Shown: positions 43,873 through 53,151 of the stretch, piece by piece
How the letters are laid out: each line of letters opens with the position of its first letter
How positions within the stretch are numbered: position 1 is the first letter of the stretch
From: Aquabacterium sp. A3
Lineage (GTDB): Bacteria > Pseudomonadota > Gammaproteobacteria > Burkholderiales > Burkholderiaceae_C
DNA length: 64,000 bases
NCBI RefSeq assembly: GCF_038069945.1
Contig: NZ_JBBPEV010000001.1
Span: 1,736,001-1,800,000, forward strand
Direction: 5' to 3'
Position numbers and translations under genes: made by a program
The notes under the pieces: generated by a model
What the model saw: only the letters and a program-made list of their open reading frames with translations
The model's database searches: none
What the model was told of the DNA's origin: nothing

Positions 43873-45798
43873 ATGGCCCTGATCCGCAAGACCCGCTCGT
43901 CGGACGACTCTCCCTCCCTGCACGCCATCCCGACGGTGGTGAGCAAATCCGTGGCGCGCGACGCCGATGCCCAGCGCAAACGCGCGCGCACGCTGGCCAA
44001 GCAGCAGCAGGCGGCCGAGCGGGTGGCGGCGGCGTCATCTCAATTGTCGGCGGGCATCAATGAATCGGCCTCCGCAGCCGAAGAGCTCAAGCGCGCGGCA
44101 GGGCAGATCGCCACTGGCGCGGAAGAAGCCTCGGGCGCGGCCCAGGAATCCCTGGCAGCAATCACGCAGGTCAGCGGCGCCATCAGCCGGCAGCTGGCAG
44201 CCGTCAACCAGGCGCAGCACATGGCCGACGGCATGCGCACGCTGGCCGCAGTGATCAATGAAGAAGTCAGCAGCACCATCCGCAATGTGACCGTGGCCGC
44301 AGACCGTCAGGCCGAGTCGGTGAAGATGGTGGCCGAACTGGAGCGCCAGGCCGCCAACATTGGCGACATCGTCAAAGCCGTGGCGCGCATTGCCGACCAG
44401 ACCAACCTGCTGGCCTTGAACGCGGCCATTGAGGCGGCCCGTGCCGGCAAGCATGGCAAGGGCTTTGCCGTGGTGGCCGATGAGGTGCGCACGCTGGCCG
44501 AGAGCTCAGAGAAAAGCGCGTCCCAGATTCAGGAGCTGGTGGGCCAGATCCAGGGTGAGGTCAAGGTCATTGCCGATGGCATCAATGACGCCGCCGACAC
44601 CATCAAGAACGAAGTCGAAAAGAGCAGCGTCATCACGACCCAGCTGGAGCGCATCCGCACCGACGCCGCAGACATCGCCGCTGGCGCCGCCGAGATCGCA
44701 TCCGCCGCCACCCAAAGTAACGTGGCCGCGCAACAGGCCCTCAAGGGTGCTGAACAAATCGCTGCGGCAGCGCAGGAACAGTCCTCGGCCTGCGAAGAAG
44801 CCAACAAGACCGTGTCCGAACAAACGGTGGCATTGTCTGAATGCGAGCAGACGGCACAGTCCCTGTCGGAGCTGGCCGAAGACTTGAAGAACTCGACGGA
44901 CATTGGCAAGAGCGCCGAAGAGGTGGCCAGCTCGGCCGAAGAGTTGTCATCGGCCGTGCAGGAAATCTCGCGGTCGGCCAGTCAGATCATGGTCGCCCTG
45001 GAGCAAATCCGCAAAGGTGCCCAGGGCCAGGCCGCAGCCACCACGCAGTCGGCGGCCGCCGTGACGCAGATCGAAAAAGGCGCCCAGGTGGCCGAAGGCC
45101 GCGCCACCCAGGCCAACACCCGCGCCGCCGCCATCAAGGAGTTGATGGGCGACAACAAGAAAAACATCGACGCGCTGATCACCAGCATCTCGACGGGCGT
45201 GAGCGCCACACGCGGCAGCATGAAGCAGATCAAGGAACTGGAGCTGGTGTCGCGCAAGATCGACAAGATCGTCGATGCGATCACCCAGGTGTCTATCCAG
45301 ACCAACATGCTGGCGGTCAATGGCAGCATCGAAGCCGCCCGTGCCGGCGAGTACGGCAAAGGCTTTGTCGTGGTGGCCACCGACATCCGCAACCTGGCCC
45401 ATGACTCGGCCGAAAACGCCGACCGCATCAAAGACATGGTCAAGGCCATCCAGGATCAGATCGGTCTGGTTGGCCGGGACTTGTCAGAGATCATGGGCAC
45501 CGCACTGAGCGAGGTGGACAAGGCCCGCTCCATCACCACCAACCTGCTGGAGATCGAGAACAAGGTCTCGCAGGTCGAGGCGGGCAACCTGGAGGCCGTC
45601 AACGCTGCGCAAGAGATCGCTGCAGCGCTCACCCAGATCAAGGTGGGCGTGGAGCAGGTCTCGTCTGCGGCCCAACAGGCCGAGAAAGCCGCAGAGCAGG
45701 CCGCCGCTGCTGCACGCCAGCAATCTCAAGGGGCCGAAGAGTTGTCAGCCGCCATTGAAGAGATCGCCTCGCTGGCCGACGAGCTGCAAAGCAACTGA
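43873..45798 (+). CDS. Cytosolic chemoreceptor with two signalling tips
   Basis: A 641-residue soluble receptor with no sensor domain or membrane span. It has two complete receptor hairpin modules: tip 1 at about 173-212 ([35 protein letters not shown]) and tip 2 at about 473-512 ([34 protein letters not shown]). They are exactly 300 residues apart, and alanine/glutamate-rich coiled coil makes up the rest. Tip 2 is less canonical (NGSIE, TDIRNL). Each tip could bind CheA and CheW, so the protein may cross-link or nucleate a cytosolic array. GAGGA lies nine bases before the ATG. It is followed 64 bp later by the triple-CheW gene, a natural partner. Confidence 0.9.
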   Translation: MALIRKTRSSDDSPSLHAIPTVVSKSVARDADAQRKRARTLAKQQQAAERVAAASSQLSAGINESASAAEELKRAAGQIATGAEEASGAAQESLAAITQVSGAISRQLAAVNQAQHMADGMRTLAAVINEEVSSTIRNVTVAADRQAESVKMVAELERQAANIGDIVKAVARIADQTNLLALNAAIEAARAGKHGKGFAVVADEVRTLAESSEKSASQIQELVGQIQGEVKVIADGINDAADTIKNEVEKSSVITTQLERIRTDAADIAAGAAEIASAATQSNVAAQQALKGAEQIAAAAQEQSSACEEANKTVSEQTVALSECEQTAQSLSELAEDLKNSTDIGKSAEEVASSAEELSSAVQEISRSASQIMVALEQIRKGAQGQAAATTQSAAAVTQIEKGAQVAEGRATQANTRAAAIKELMGDNKKNIDALITSISTGVSATRGSMKQIKELELVSRKIDKIVDAITQVSIQTNMLAVNGSIEAARAGEYGKGFVVVATDIRNLAHDSAENADRIKDMVKAIQDQIGLVGRDLSEIMGTALSEVDKARSITTNLLEIENKVSQVEAGNLEAVNAAQEIAAALTQIKVGVEQVSSAAQQAEKAAEQAAAAARQQSQGAEELSAAIEEIASLADELQSN

Positions 45799-45862
45799 GC
45801 ACCCCTGCGCCACCGGGCTGGCTGCCACGGCCCGGACCACCCAATGACCAACGAGGTGTGTC

Positions 45863-47491
45863 ATGAGCAATGCCGTGATGTCGATGGAACAGGCCGACGA
45901 GGGTGAGCTCACCCAGAGCCTGCAGTTTGTGAGCTTTTCAGTGGCCGGCGAAATGTTTGCTGTGCCCATGGGGCCTGTGCAGGAGATCATTCGTGTGCCC
46001 CAGGTGGCCCAATTGCCACTGGCCCCCGCCGTGCTGGATGGCCTGGCCAACCTGCGTGGCCGGGTCTTGCCCATCATCAGCCTGCGCCGTCTGTTTGCCT
46101 GCCCCGCACAGGCGCACGACGACGCCACAAGGGCACTGGTGATCAACCTGGGACAGCCCCTGGGGTTCGTGGTGGACCGTGTGGCCAGTGTGCTCAATGT
46201 AGAGCCCGGCGAGATCGAACCCGCCAGCGCCATCCAGAGCATCGTGTCGGCCGACTACCTGACGGGTGTGATCAAACGTCCACGCGCCGACGGAGGGCAA
46301 GACCTGCTGATGACGCTGGACTTTGACCGCCTTGTCAACAGCCACTTCCGTGAAGTGGATCAACAGCGTCGCGCCGAGGGGCCAAACCACACGCCCATGG
46401 ACGGTGTTGCCGCCAATGGTGACGACAGCGACGATCACAGCGACGAGCGCCGCCTGGTGTCGTTTTCAGTGGCATCGCAAGAGTACGCCATCGACATCGC
46501 CGACGTGCAGGAAATCGTGCAGGTGCCTGAACACATCACGGCCATGCCCAATGTGCCCGCCCACGTGCTGGGGCTGATCTCGCTGCGCCAGCGACTGCTG
46601 CCCCTGGTCAGCCTGCGCGCGCTGTTTGCCTTGCCGGATGAAGCCATGGGCGAGCACCACCGCATCGTGGTGATCGCGCTGCCAGGTGGCGCTCAGGTGG
46701 GCCTGGTGACCGATTCGGTCAAAGAGGTGCTGAGCGTGCCCGCCAGCGAAACCGAGCCCATGCCCGGCATCCTGGCGCAAGACCAGCAGATGCAGGAGTT
46801 CTCGTCCATCTGCCGACTGGACGGTGGCAAACGACTGGTCTCGATCATCGCCACCGACCGTCTGCTCGGCTTGTCGGGCATTCGGGATGCCCTGGATGCC
46901 GCTGCGCGACATGCCACCCCACACACCGAGGACAAGGAGACCCACGCCATGCCTGGACCCAGCACCGACCCCGTCACCGACATCACCGACGACGACGCCC
47001 AGGTGGTGATCTTCCGGCTGGGTGACGAAGAGTTCGCCGTGCCCATCATGAGCGTTCAAGAGATCGTGCGGGTGCCCGACAGCCTGACCCGTGTGCCCAA
47101 GACACCCCACTTCGTGGAAGGCGTGATCAACCTGCGAGGCACGGTGCTGCCGGTGATCGACCAGCGCACCCGCCTGGACATGCCCGCCATCGAACGCAAC
47201 GACCGACAGCGCATCATGGTGTACCTGCTGGGCGGACTGCGCACCGGCTTCATCGTCGATTCGGTGGCAGAGGTCTTGCGCATTCCGCGCGGCCAATTGG
47301 CCCCTGCCCCGGAGATGTCGAGCGAACAAAGCCGACTGATTCGCCAGGTGGCCCGACTGGATGGCGACCGTCTCGTGATGCTGCTTGACCCCACACACCT
47401 GCTGAGGGGCACCGAAATGAGCGCCATCACCCAAGCCTTTGGCCAGGATCAGGACCACGCCCCCGCGCTGCCTGCCGCGCGTGCGGCCTGA
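45863..47491 (+). CDS. Triple-CheW coupling protein
   Basis: A 542-residue scaffold made of three CheW domains: about 19-165 (LQFVSFSVAGEMFAVPM, NLRGRVLPIISLR), about 195-340 (RLVSFSVASQEYAIDI, LISLRQRLLPLVSLR) and about 378-525 (VVIFRLGDEEFAVPI, NLRGTVLPVIDQR). CheW links receptors to CheA; three in a row could bridge several receptors and kinases. Domains 1 and 3 keep the NLRG motif, and domain 2 has SLRQ instead. The linkers (about 165-195 and 345-378) are acidic. An internal ATG at 46949, in frame with its own ribosome-binding site, could also yield the third domain alone. GAGGTG precedes the start. CheB follows 27 bp later. Confidence 0.93.
   Translation: MSNAVMSMEQADEGELTQSLQFVSFSVAGEMFAVPMGPVQEIIRVPQVAQLPLAPAVLDGLANLRGRVLPIISLRRLFACPAQAHDDATRALVINLGQPLGFVVDRVASVLNVEPGEIEPASAIQSIVSADYLTGVIKRPRADGGQDLLMTLDFDRLVNSHFREVDQQRRAEGPNHTPMDGVAANGDDSDDHSDERRLVSFSVASQEYAIDIADVQEIVQVPEHITAMPNVPAHVLGLISLRQRLLPLVSLRALFALPDEAMGEHHRIVVIALPGGAQVGLVTDSVKEVLSVPASETEPMPGILAQDQQMQEFSSICRLDGGKRLVSIIATDRLLGLSGIRDALDAAARHATPHTEDKETHAMPGPSTDPVTDITDDDAQVVIFRLGDEEFAVPIMSVQEIVRVPDSLTRVPKTPHFVEGVINLRGTVLPVIDQRTRLDMPAIERNDRQRIMVYLLGGLRTGFIVDSVAEVLRIPRGQLAPAPEMSSEQSRLIRQVARLDGDRLVMLLDPTHLLRGTEMSAITQAFGQDQDHAPALPAARAA
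46934..46951 (+). promoter_or_regulatory. Internal ribosome-binding site and start within the triple-CheW gene
   Basis: AAGGAGA at 46934-46940 precedes an in-frame ATG at 46949 with nine bases between GGAG and ATG. Initiation here would give a 180-residue protein containing only the third CheW domain, the size of a normal CheW. It may be functional or a relic of a formerly separate cheW. Confidence 0.5.
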
Positions 47492-47518
47492 TCCTCGCGA
47501 GACTGAAGGAGACTGACC

Positions 47519-48631
47519 ATGGCCAAGGTGCTGGTGGTGGACGACTCGGCCCTGATGCGGCGATTGATCACGGGGGTGCTGAACGAAGCTGGTCACGACA
47601 CGCGCACGGCAAACAACGGAACCGAAGCGGTTGAAACGCTGGTGGAATGGCAACCCGATGTGGTGACCCTGGACATCAACATGCCGCGCATGGACGGCCT
47701 GACCGCCCTGTCGCTGATCATGGCGGCCCGGCCCACACCGGTGATCATGGTGTCGTCGCTGACCGAAGAAGGCGCCCTGGCAACGCTGGAGGCCCTGGCG
47801 CTGGGTGCGGTGGATTTCATCACCAAGCCGGGCGGCACGATCTCCTTGTCCATCGACGACATTGCACAGCAATTGCTGAGCAAGGTGCGGGCCGCCTTGC
47901 GGGCACATCCCAAGACGCGGCACACCCCCGCCGAGCCTGTGCGCCACCCGACACCCGCGCGCCCTGGACCGGCGGTGCGCCCGTCGGCCCCTTCAGCGGC
48001 GCACAGCGCAGGGCGCCACGAACTGTCGCTGGTGGTCGTGGGCGTCTCGACTGGCGGACCACGCACACTGGAAGACATCCTGCCCGCGCTGCCGGCGGAC
48101 TTCCCCTGTGCGGTGCTGGTCGCGCAACACATGCCCCCGAACTTCACGGACGCCTTTGCACGCCGCATGGACCGGTTGTGTGCCATGCCCGTGACCGAGG
48201 TCAACACCCCTCGCCCCCTGGAGCCCGGCCACGTCTACATCGGTCAGGGCGGTACCGACATGATCGTGATGGAACGCCTGGGACGCCTGGTGGCCGCCCC
48301 CAAGCCCGAGACACCCGGACACCCCTGGCACCCTTCAGTTGATGTGCTGGTGAACAGCGCCATGCGCCACCTGCCCCCAAGCCAGATCACCGGAGTTCAG
48401 CTCACCGGCATGGGCGATGACGGCGCCAAGGCCATGACAGAACTCAAGCGCCGAGGTGGCCGCACCATCGCCGAAGCCGAATCCACCGCCGTGGTGTTTG
48501 GCATGCCACAAGAACTGATTGAAGCCGGCGGCGCCAGTGTGGTGCTGCCCTGCCACCAGATCGCCAGGCAGCTGCTGGGCTGGCTGCACCGCAAGGAAAG
48601 GACCCGCGATGGGATTGCGAAAAGCCACTGA
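47519..48631 (+). CDS. cheB: Chemoreceptor methylesterase/deamidase CheB
   Basis: A 370-residue two-domain protein. The receiver (1-120) has D52 in VVTLDINMPRMDG and lysine in FITKPGG. A proline-rich linker follows (about 125-165), then the methylesterase domain with catalytic Ser in GVSTGGPRTLEDIL, His in AQHMPPNFTDAFA and Asp in LTGMGDDGAKAM. It removes methyl groups from receptor glutamates when phosphorylated by CheA. AAGGAG lies eight bases before the ATG. The HEAT-repeat gene begins inside its last 23 bases. Confidence 0.96.
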   Translation: MAKVLVVDDSALMRRLITGVLNEAGHDTRTANNGTEAVETLVEWQPDVVTLDINMPRMDGLTALSLIMAARPTPVIMVSSLTEEGALATLEALALGAVDFITKPGGTISLSIDDIAQQLLSKVRAALRAHPKTRHTPAEPVRHPTPARPGPAVRPSAPSAAHSAGRHELSLVVVGVSTGGPRTLEDILPALPADFPCAVLVAQHMPPNFTDAFARRMDRLCAMPVTEVNTPRPLEPGHVYIGQGGTDMIVMERLGRLVAAPKPETPGHPWHPSVDVLVNSAMRHLPPSQITGVQLTGMGDDGAKAMTELKRRGGRTIAEAESTAVVFGMPQELIEAGGASVVLPCHQIARQLLGWLHRKERTRDGIAKSH

Positions 48632-49232
48632 AGGCGGCCTGCGCCGGGTTGCACCCCGCGAGTACGCGCGCGACCTTGAAGGCCTGTGCCTGCAACTGCA
48701 GGACCCTGATCCCACCGTGCGCCGCTGGGCGGTGCGCGACCTGGGGCATGTGGCACAGGTGGCCCCCACCTTGTGCGAACACCTGCACCACGAAACCGAC
48801 CACGCCGTGCGTGAAATGATCTTCACCACGCTGCGCCGCGAAGGCAGCCCCGAGGTGGCCGCCGGGCTGATGCCACTGCTGCGCAGCGAAGACGCCAACC
48901 TGCGCAACTCGGCCATCGAGGTGCTGTCCAGCATGCCTCAGGCCATGGGACCGCATGTGGAGCGACTGCTGGACGACCCGGACGCCGATGTGCGCATCTT
49001 CACCCTCAATGTGCTCAACGAGTTGCGACACCCGGACGTGATGCGCTGGGTCAGCGGTGCGCTTCAGCGCGACCCGCACGTCAATGTGGTTGCCGCTGCC
49101 CTGGAAGTGGCGGCCGAAAGTGGCACCACCGCCGCATTGCCCTTCATCGAGCAGGCCCGTCAACGCTTTCCCGATGACGCGTTCATCGGATTCGCTGCAG
49201 ACATGGCGCAGCAACGAATCGAAGCATCATGA
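48609..49232 (+). CDS. HEAT-repeat protein between cheB and cheR
   Basis: A 207-residue all-helical protein with about five HEAT-like repeats (DPTVRRWAVRDLGHV, DHAVREMIFTTLRR, DANLRNSAIEVLSSM, DADVRIFTLNVLNEL, DPHVNVVAAALEVA). Such repeats are protein-binding solenoids; no catalytic residues are seen. It overlaps the cheB end by 23 bases and the cheR start by four (ATGA), so it is made together with both adaptation enzymes. Inference: it may scaffold or regulate CheB/CheR. The start at 48609 follows AGGAAAGGA; a longer frame from 48519 would lie wholly inside cheB. Confidence 0.88.
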   Translation: MGLRKATEGGLRRVAPREYARDLEGLCLQLQDPDPTVRRWAVRDLGHVAQVAPTLCEHLHHETDHAVREMIFTTLRREGSPEVAAGLMPLLRSEDANLRNSAIEVLSSMPQAMGPHVERLLDDPDADVRIFTLNVLNELRHPDVMRWVSGALQRDPHVNVVAAALEVAAESGTTAALPFIEQARQRFPDDAFIGFAADMAQQRIEAS

Positions 49233-50095
49233 AAGCTGCCGCCGCCTTGGCCAAGCCCACGATCTCGGAAGCGGACTTCGAGAAGTTCAGAGAGTTCTTC
49301 TACCGCAAGACCGGGATCCAGTTCGACCAATCCAAGCGCTACTTTGTGGACAAGCGCCTGGTCGAGCGCATCGAACTCACCGACAGCGAGAACTTCCGCA
49401 ACTACTTCATCAAGCTCCGGTTCGAGACCAGTGGCGACGAGATGCAGGCCCTCGTCAATGCGATGACGGTCAACGAAACCTATTTCTTTCGCGAAGCCTA
49501 TCAGTTCGACTGCCTGGTCAACAGCATGCTCGACGACATCACGTCGCGGCGCAAGCCGGGGTCACGCATTCGCATCTGGTCCATTCCCTCGTCCACCGGA
49601 GAAGAGCCCTACTCCATCGCGCTGTACCTGCTGGAGCGCTGGCCCCACATCGACGACTACGAGGTGGAGATCCTGTCCTCGGACATCGACACCTCGGTGT
49701 TGCGCGCCGCCCAGCAGGGGGTGTACTCGGACCGGTCTGTGGCCAACCTGCCCAAGGCTTACCTCAACAAGTACTTTCGCAAGATGGGCGAGGGGCAATG
49801 GCAGCTGTCACGCGACATCGTCGATGCGGTGGACTTCAGCCGCGTCAACCTGTGCGATCCCAAAGACACCCAGCGCTTTCGGGACATCGACGTGATCTTT
49901 TGCCGCAACCTGCTCATCTACTTCGATGACCTGTCGCGGCGCACCGCCGCCGAAGCCATGTTCGATGCCCTGCGCCCCGGCGGCTTCATCTGCCTGGGTC
50001 ACTCTGAATCCATGAGCCGAATCTCTTCCCTGTTCGACGTCCGACGCTTTCCGGATGCCATGGTCTACGAAAAGCCGCTGGAGGGCCGCAAATGA
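49229..50095 (+). CDS. cheR: Chemoreceptor methyltransferase CheR
   Basis: A 288-residue S-adenosylmethionine-dependent methyltransferase. The N-terminal helical domain is about 12-85, the AdoMet site WSIPSSTGEEPYSIAL (E. coli has a GCSTGEEPYS version), then ILSSDIDTSVLRAAQQGVYS, and the catalytic-domain motif DVIFCRNLLIYFD, with GHSES near the end. The NETYFFRE motif is intact. It methylates receptor glutamates and can be tethered by an xWxxF tail, as on the receptor at 19276. It overlaps the HEAT gene and the next cheY by four bases each. Confidence 0.95.
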   Translation: MKAAAALAKPTISEADFEKFREFFYRKTGIQFDQSKRYFVDKRLVERIELTDSENFRNYFIKLRFETSGDEMQALVNAMTVNETYFFREAYQFDCLVNSMLDDITSRRKPGSRIRIWSIPSSTGEEPYSIALYLLERWPHIDDYEVEILSSDIDTSVLRAAQQGVYSDRSVANLPKAYLNKYFRKMGEGQWQLSRDIVDAVDFSRVNLCDPKDTQRFRDIDVIFCRNLLIYFDDLSRRTAAEAMFDALRPGGFICLGHSESMSRISSLFDVRRFPDAMVYEKPLEGRK

Positions 50096-50508
50096 GCCGC
50101 ATCCTTGTGATTGACGACGCCGCCACCGTGCGCATGTACCACCGCAAGATCCTGGGGGATGCAGGCTGGGACACCGAAGAGGCCATCAATGGGCTGGAGG
50201 CCCTGGAGAAGGTTGGCATGTTGACCGACGACGAGGGGTTCGACCTGTACGTGGTGGACATCAACATGCCCAAGATGGACGGGTTCACCTTTGTGCGAGA
50301 GCTTCGCCAACTGAGTGCCGCCCGTCAGACCCCGGTGATGATGGTGTCGACCGAGGCCCAGAGCCAGGACACTCAGACCGCCTTCGATGCCGGGGCCAAC
50401 TGTTACCTGATCAAGCCTGCCAAGCCGCAAGAGCTGGTGCTGACAGCAGCGCTGTTGCTGGGCGATCGGGCCGCCGCCTTGAAGGCCGCTGAAGGAGTGA
50501 GACCATGA
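50092..50508 (+). CDS. CheY-like single-domain response regulator (copy 2)
   Basis: A 138-residue receiver: acidic pair D8/D9 (LVIDDA), phosphorylation site D56 ([12 protein letters not shown]), threonine region MMVSTEAQSQ, and lysine YLIKPAKP. An alpha-helical extension of about 13 residues follows the fold. It lies between cheR and cheA with ATGA overlaps at both ends, so its direct kinase is presumably this CheA. It is less like copies 1 and 3 than they are like each other. Confidence 0.93.
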   Translation: MSRILVIDDAATVRMYHRKILGDAGWDTEEAINGLEALEKVGMLTDDEGFDLYVVDINMPKMDGFTFVRELRQLSAARQTPVMMVSTEAQSQDTQTAFDAGANCYLIKPAKPQELVLTAALLLGDRAAALKAAEGVRP

Positions 50509-52883
50509 ACCAGACCGAACTGCTGGACCAGTTCATCCTGGAAGCGCGCGAGTGCCTGGAGCAGGTGGGGCAACGACTGCTGGACATCGAGAAGGCACCC
50601 ACCGACCCTGAACTGCTCAATGACCTGTTTCGCCTGGTGCACACGCTCAAGGGCAATTGCGGGCTGTTTGAATTCAAGGCCATGGAACGCGTGGTGCACG
50701 CCGGCGAAGACCTGCTGGACCGCGTGCGCCAGGGGGCCCTGGCGTACAACAACGACATGGCCGACGCCTTGCTGGAGGCCATGGACTACACCGCTCAGCT
50801 GGTTGATCAGATTGAACGCGACGGAAAGATCGCAGCCTCTGCCGATGGGCGCTCGACCCAACTGGCCTCGGCGCTGCGTGCCCTGCTGAACGCGCCCCCC
50901 CCCGCACCGCCAATCGCTGCTGCGCCGTCATCCCAAGCGGCGGCCGCACCAGCCACAGAGCCTGCATCGCCCTGCCCGGCCTGGGTGGAGGCCCTGCCAG
51001 ACCAACCCTGGCGCACCCATCCCCAGGCCGTCATCTGGCGCTACCAGCCCGAGCCGGAGTGCTTCTTCAAAGGCGAAGACCCATGGCTGCTGGCCCGGCA
51101 AACCCCGGGCTTGCTGCACCTGCACGTCGGCACCCAGACAGACTGGCCCGATCTGGCCGACGCAGACTGCTATCGCTGCAACCTGTCGTTCATCGGCCTG
51201 TCGGACGCACCACTGGCCTATGTCGAGGACCACTTCCGCTGCGTGGCCGAGCAGCTCGAAGTGCTGCCCTTGAGTCGCCTGGCACCCCCATCGGGTGCGG
51301 CTCAGGCGCCAACCAGCACCGCCGAACAAGCCGCGCAACGCCACATCCAGACGCTTCGACAGCGCGCCCTGCAGATCTGGGATGACCAGGTGCAGTTGCT
51401 GAACCGTGGCGGCGCACGCCCCGGCACCGTGGCGGCCGTTCGCCGCGCCCTGCACCAGTTGTTGCAGGCGCTGAGCGATGACACCGCATCCCAGGCACAA
51501 GACTCGATGGCAGCGTTGCCCGCAGACGTCTCAGCGGCCGCATTGGGTCACTGGGCCGCCGCACACCGTCCTGCAGACCTCGCGTCCACCGAAGACAGCC
51601 CCCCCGAGGTCACCGACCCCGGTTCTCCATGGCCCATGCCGGCCGATGAGGCCTTGACGTCACCGGGGCAAGACGCCGCACGGCGAGGTGCAGGCGACGA
51701 CCCTGCGCACCACAAGGTGCTCAAGGTGGGCCAAGAGAAGATCGACCGGCTGATGGACCTGATCGGCGAAATGGTGGTGGCCAAGAACGCGCTGCCCTAC
51801 CTGGCGCAACGGGCAGAAACCCACTTTCAGCAACGCGAACTGGCCCGCGAGATCAAGGCCCAGTACGCCGTGATCAACCGCATTGCCGAAGACATGCAGC
51901 ACGCCATCATGCAGGTGCGCATGATGCCTGTGGGCACGATCTTCCAGCGATTTGGCCGCCTCGTGCGCGACATCTCGCGCAAACTGGGCAAAGACGTGCA
52001 ACTCGTGATCGAGGGCGAAGACACCGAAGCCGACAAGAACGTGATCGAGTCCCTGGCTGATCCACTGATCCACATCATCCGCAACAGCCTGGACCATGGC
52101 ATCGAGATGCCGGATGTCCGCACACGCGCAGGCAAGGCCGCGCAAGGCACCATCCGTGTCTCTGCCCGTCAGGAGTCCGATCGTGTGCTGATTGAGATCA
52201 ACGACGATGGCGCGGGCATCGACCCTCAACGCATCCGCCAAAAGGCCATCGAACGCGGGCTGATCCCTGAAGACAAGGCGCAGACGCTGAGCGATACCGA
52301 AGCCGTGCAGCTCATCTTCCTGCCGGGCTTCTCCACCGCAGACACCATCTCCGACCTGTCAGGGCGCGGCGTGGGCATGGACGTGGTTCGTACCGCCGTG
52401 GAGCGCATCAATGGCTCGGTGGAGCTCAGCAGCCAGTTCGGAAAAGGCACGTGCTTGCGGCTGTCGCTGCCCCTGTCGATGGCCGTGACGAATGTGATGA
52501 TCATCGAGGCCGCCGGACGTCGCTTCGGGGTCCCCATGGACCTGATCGTCGAGACCGTGCGTGTGCACACCGACGACATCCACCACTTCAAGCAGGCCCG
52601 TACCACGGTGCTTCGGGGGCGCATCGTGCCACTGCAAGCCCTGCATGACCTGCTGGCGCTGGAAGCCCCCCCCGTGATGAATGAGGACAGCGAGTACGCC
52701 GTGTTGGTGGTGCGCGCCGGCCATGAGAGCGTGGGCCTGCTGGTCGACCTGTTCCACGGCTCCAGCGACATCATCCTCAAGCCACTCGAAGGCGTGCTGG
52801 CAGGTCTGACGGGCTTTGCCGGCACCGCCCTGATGGGCGACGGCAGCGTGCTGATGGTTCTCAATCCGAAGGAGCTTTTGTGA
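50505..52883 (+). CDS. cheA: Chemotaxis histidine kinase CheA (first copy)
   Basis: A 792-residue kinase. The P1/Hpt domain (1-105) has phosphorylated H46 in VHTLKGNCGLFEF. A proline/alanine linker precedes a P2-like domain (about 160-265; WRYQPEPECFFKGEDPW, YVEDHFRCVAEQ), and a long linker leads to about 400. Dimerisation P3 is about 403-470 (KIDRLMDLIGEMVVAKN). The P4 ATPase is about 470-640 (HIIRNSLDHGIE near 522, INDDGAGID, SGRGVGMDVV). P5/CheW-like is about 645-792. All key kinase motifs are intact. It starts by ATGA overlap with cheY copy 2, with GAAGGAG upstream, and its stop overlaps the STAS-like gene. Confidence 0.96.
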   Translation: MNQTELLDQFILEARECLEQVGQRLLDIEKAPTDPELLNDLFRLVHTLKGNCGLFEFKAMERVVHAGEDLLDRVRQGALAYNNDMADALLEAMDYTAQLVDQIERDGKIAASADGRSTQLASALRALLNAPPPAPPIAAAPSSQAAAAPATEPASPCPAWVEALPDQPWRTHPQAVIWRYQPEPECFFKGEDPWLLARQTPGLLHLHVGTQTDWPDLADADCYRCNLSFIGLSDAPLAYVEDHFRCVAEQLEVLPLSRLAPPSGAAQAPTSTAEQAAQRHIQTLRQRALQIWDDQVQLLNRGGARPGTVAAVRRALHQLLQALSDDTASQAQDSMAALPADVSAAALGHWAAAHRPADLASTEDSPPEVTDPGSPWPMPADEALTSPGQDAARRGAGDDPAHHKVLKVGQEKIDRLMDLIGEMVVAKNALPYLAQRAETHFQQRELAREIKAQYAVINRIAEDMQHAIMQVRMMPVGTIFQRFGRLVRDISRKLGKDVQLVIEGEDTEADKNVIESLADPLIHIIRNSLDHGIEMPDVRTRAGKAAQGTIRVSARQESDRVLIEINDDGAGIDPQRIRQKAIERGLIPEDKAQTLSDTEAVQLIFLPGFSTADTISDLSGRGVGMDVVRTAVERINGSVELSSQFGKGTCLRLSLPLSMAVTNVMIIEAAGRRFGVPMDLIVETVRVHTDDIHHFKQARTTVLRGRIVPLQALHDLLALEAPPVMNEDSEYAVLVVRAGHESVGLLVDLFHGSSDIILKPLEGVLAGLTGFAGTALMGDGSVLMVLNPKELL

Positions 52884-53116
52884 TGGGCATTCGCTACCTG
52901 AAAAAACACGCAGCGCTTGAAGACATTGTCACGGTCGAGGATGCTGAAGGGCTGTTTGACTGGCTCAAGCAACAGGCCAAACCGGCCGTAAACCTGTCTA
53001 AATGCGTGCACCTGCATGCCGCCGTGCTGCAGGTGCTGTTGATGGTGAGACCCAAAGTGGTCGGTGCTGTCAACGATCCATTGCTCAGCCAGGCCCTGGC
53101 TCATACCCAGGCCTGA
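52883..53116 (+). CDS. Short STAS-like protein after CheA
   Basis: A 77-residue protein. [18 protein letters not shown] resembles the STAS core (the 60467 protein has LNLSAVQEMDSAGLQLLL at the same place after its CheA-linked genes), but the usual Asp/Ser phosphorylation position is replaced by His/Ala and the domain is shorter than normal. Probably a reduced STAS domain acting by binding only. Its ATG shares two bases with the CheA stop (TGATG), with GGAG ten bases upstream. The assignment is tentative. Confidence 0.55.
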   Translation: MGIRYLKKHAALEDIVTVEDAEGLFDWLKQQAKPAVNLSKCVHLHAAVLQVLLMVRPKVVGAVNDPLLSQALAHTQA

Positions 53117-53151
53117 TCGCCACCCGGCCTCATCACAAGAAAGGCTGCATC

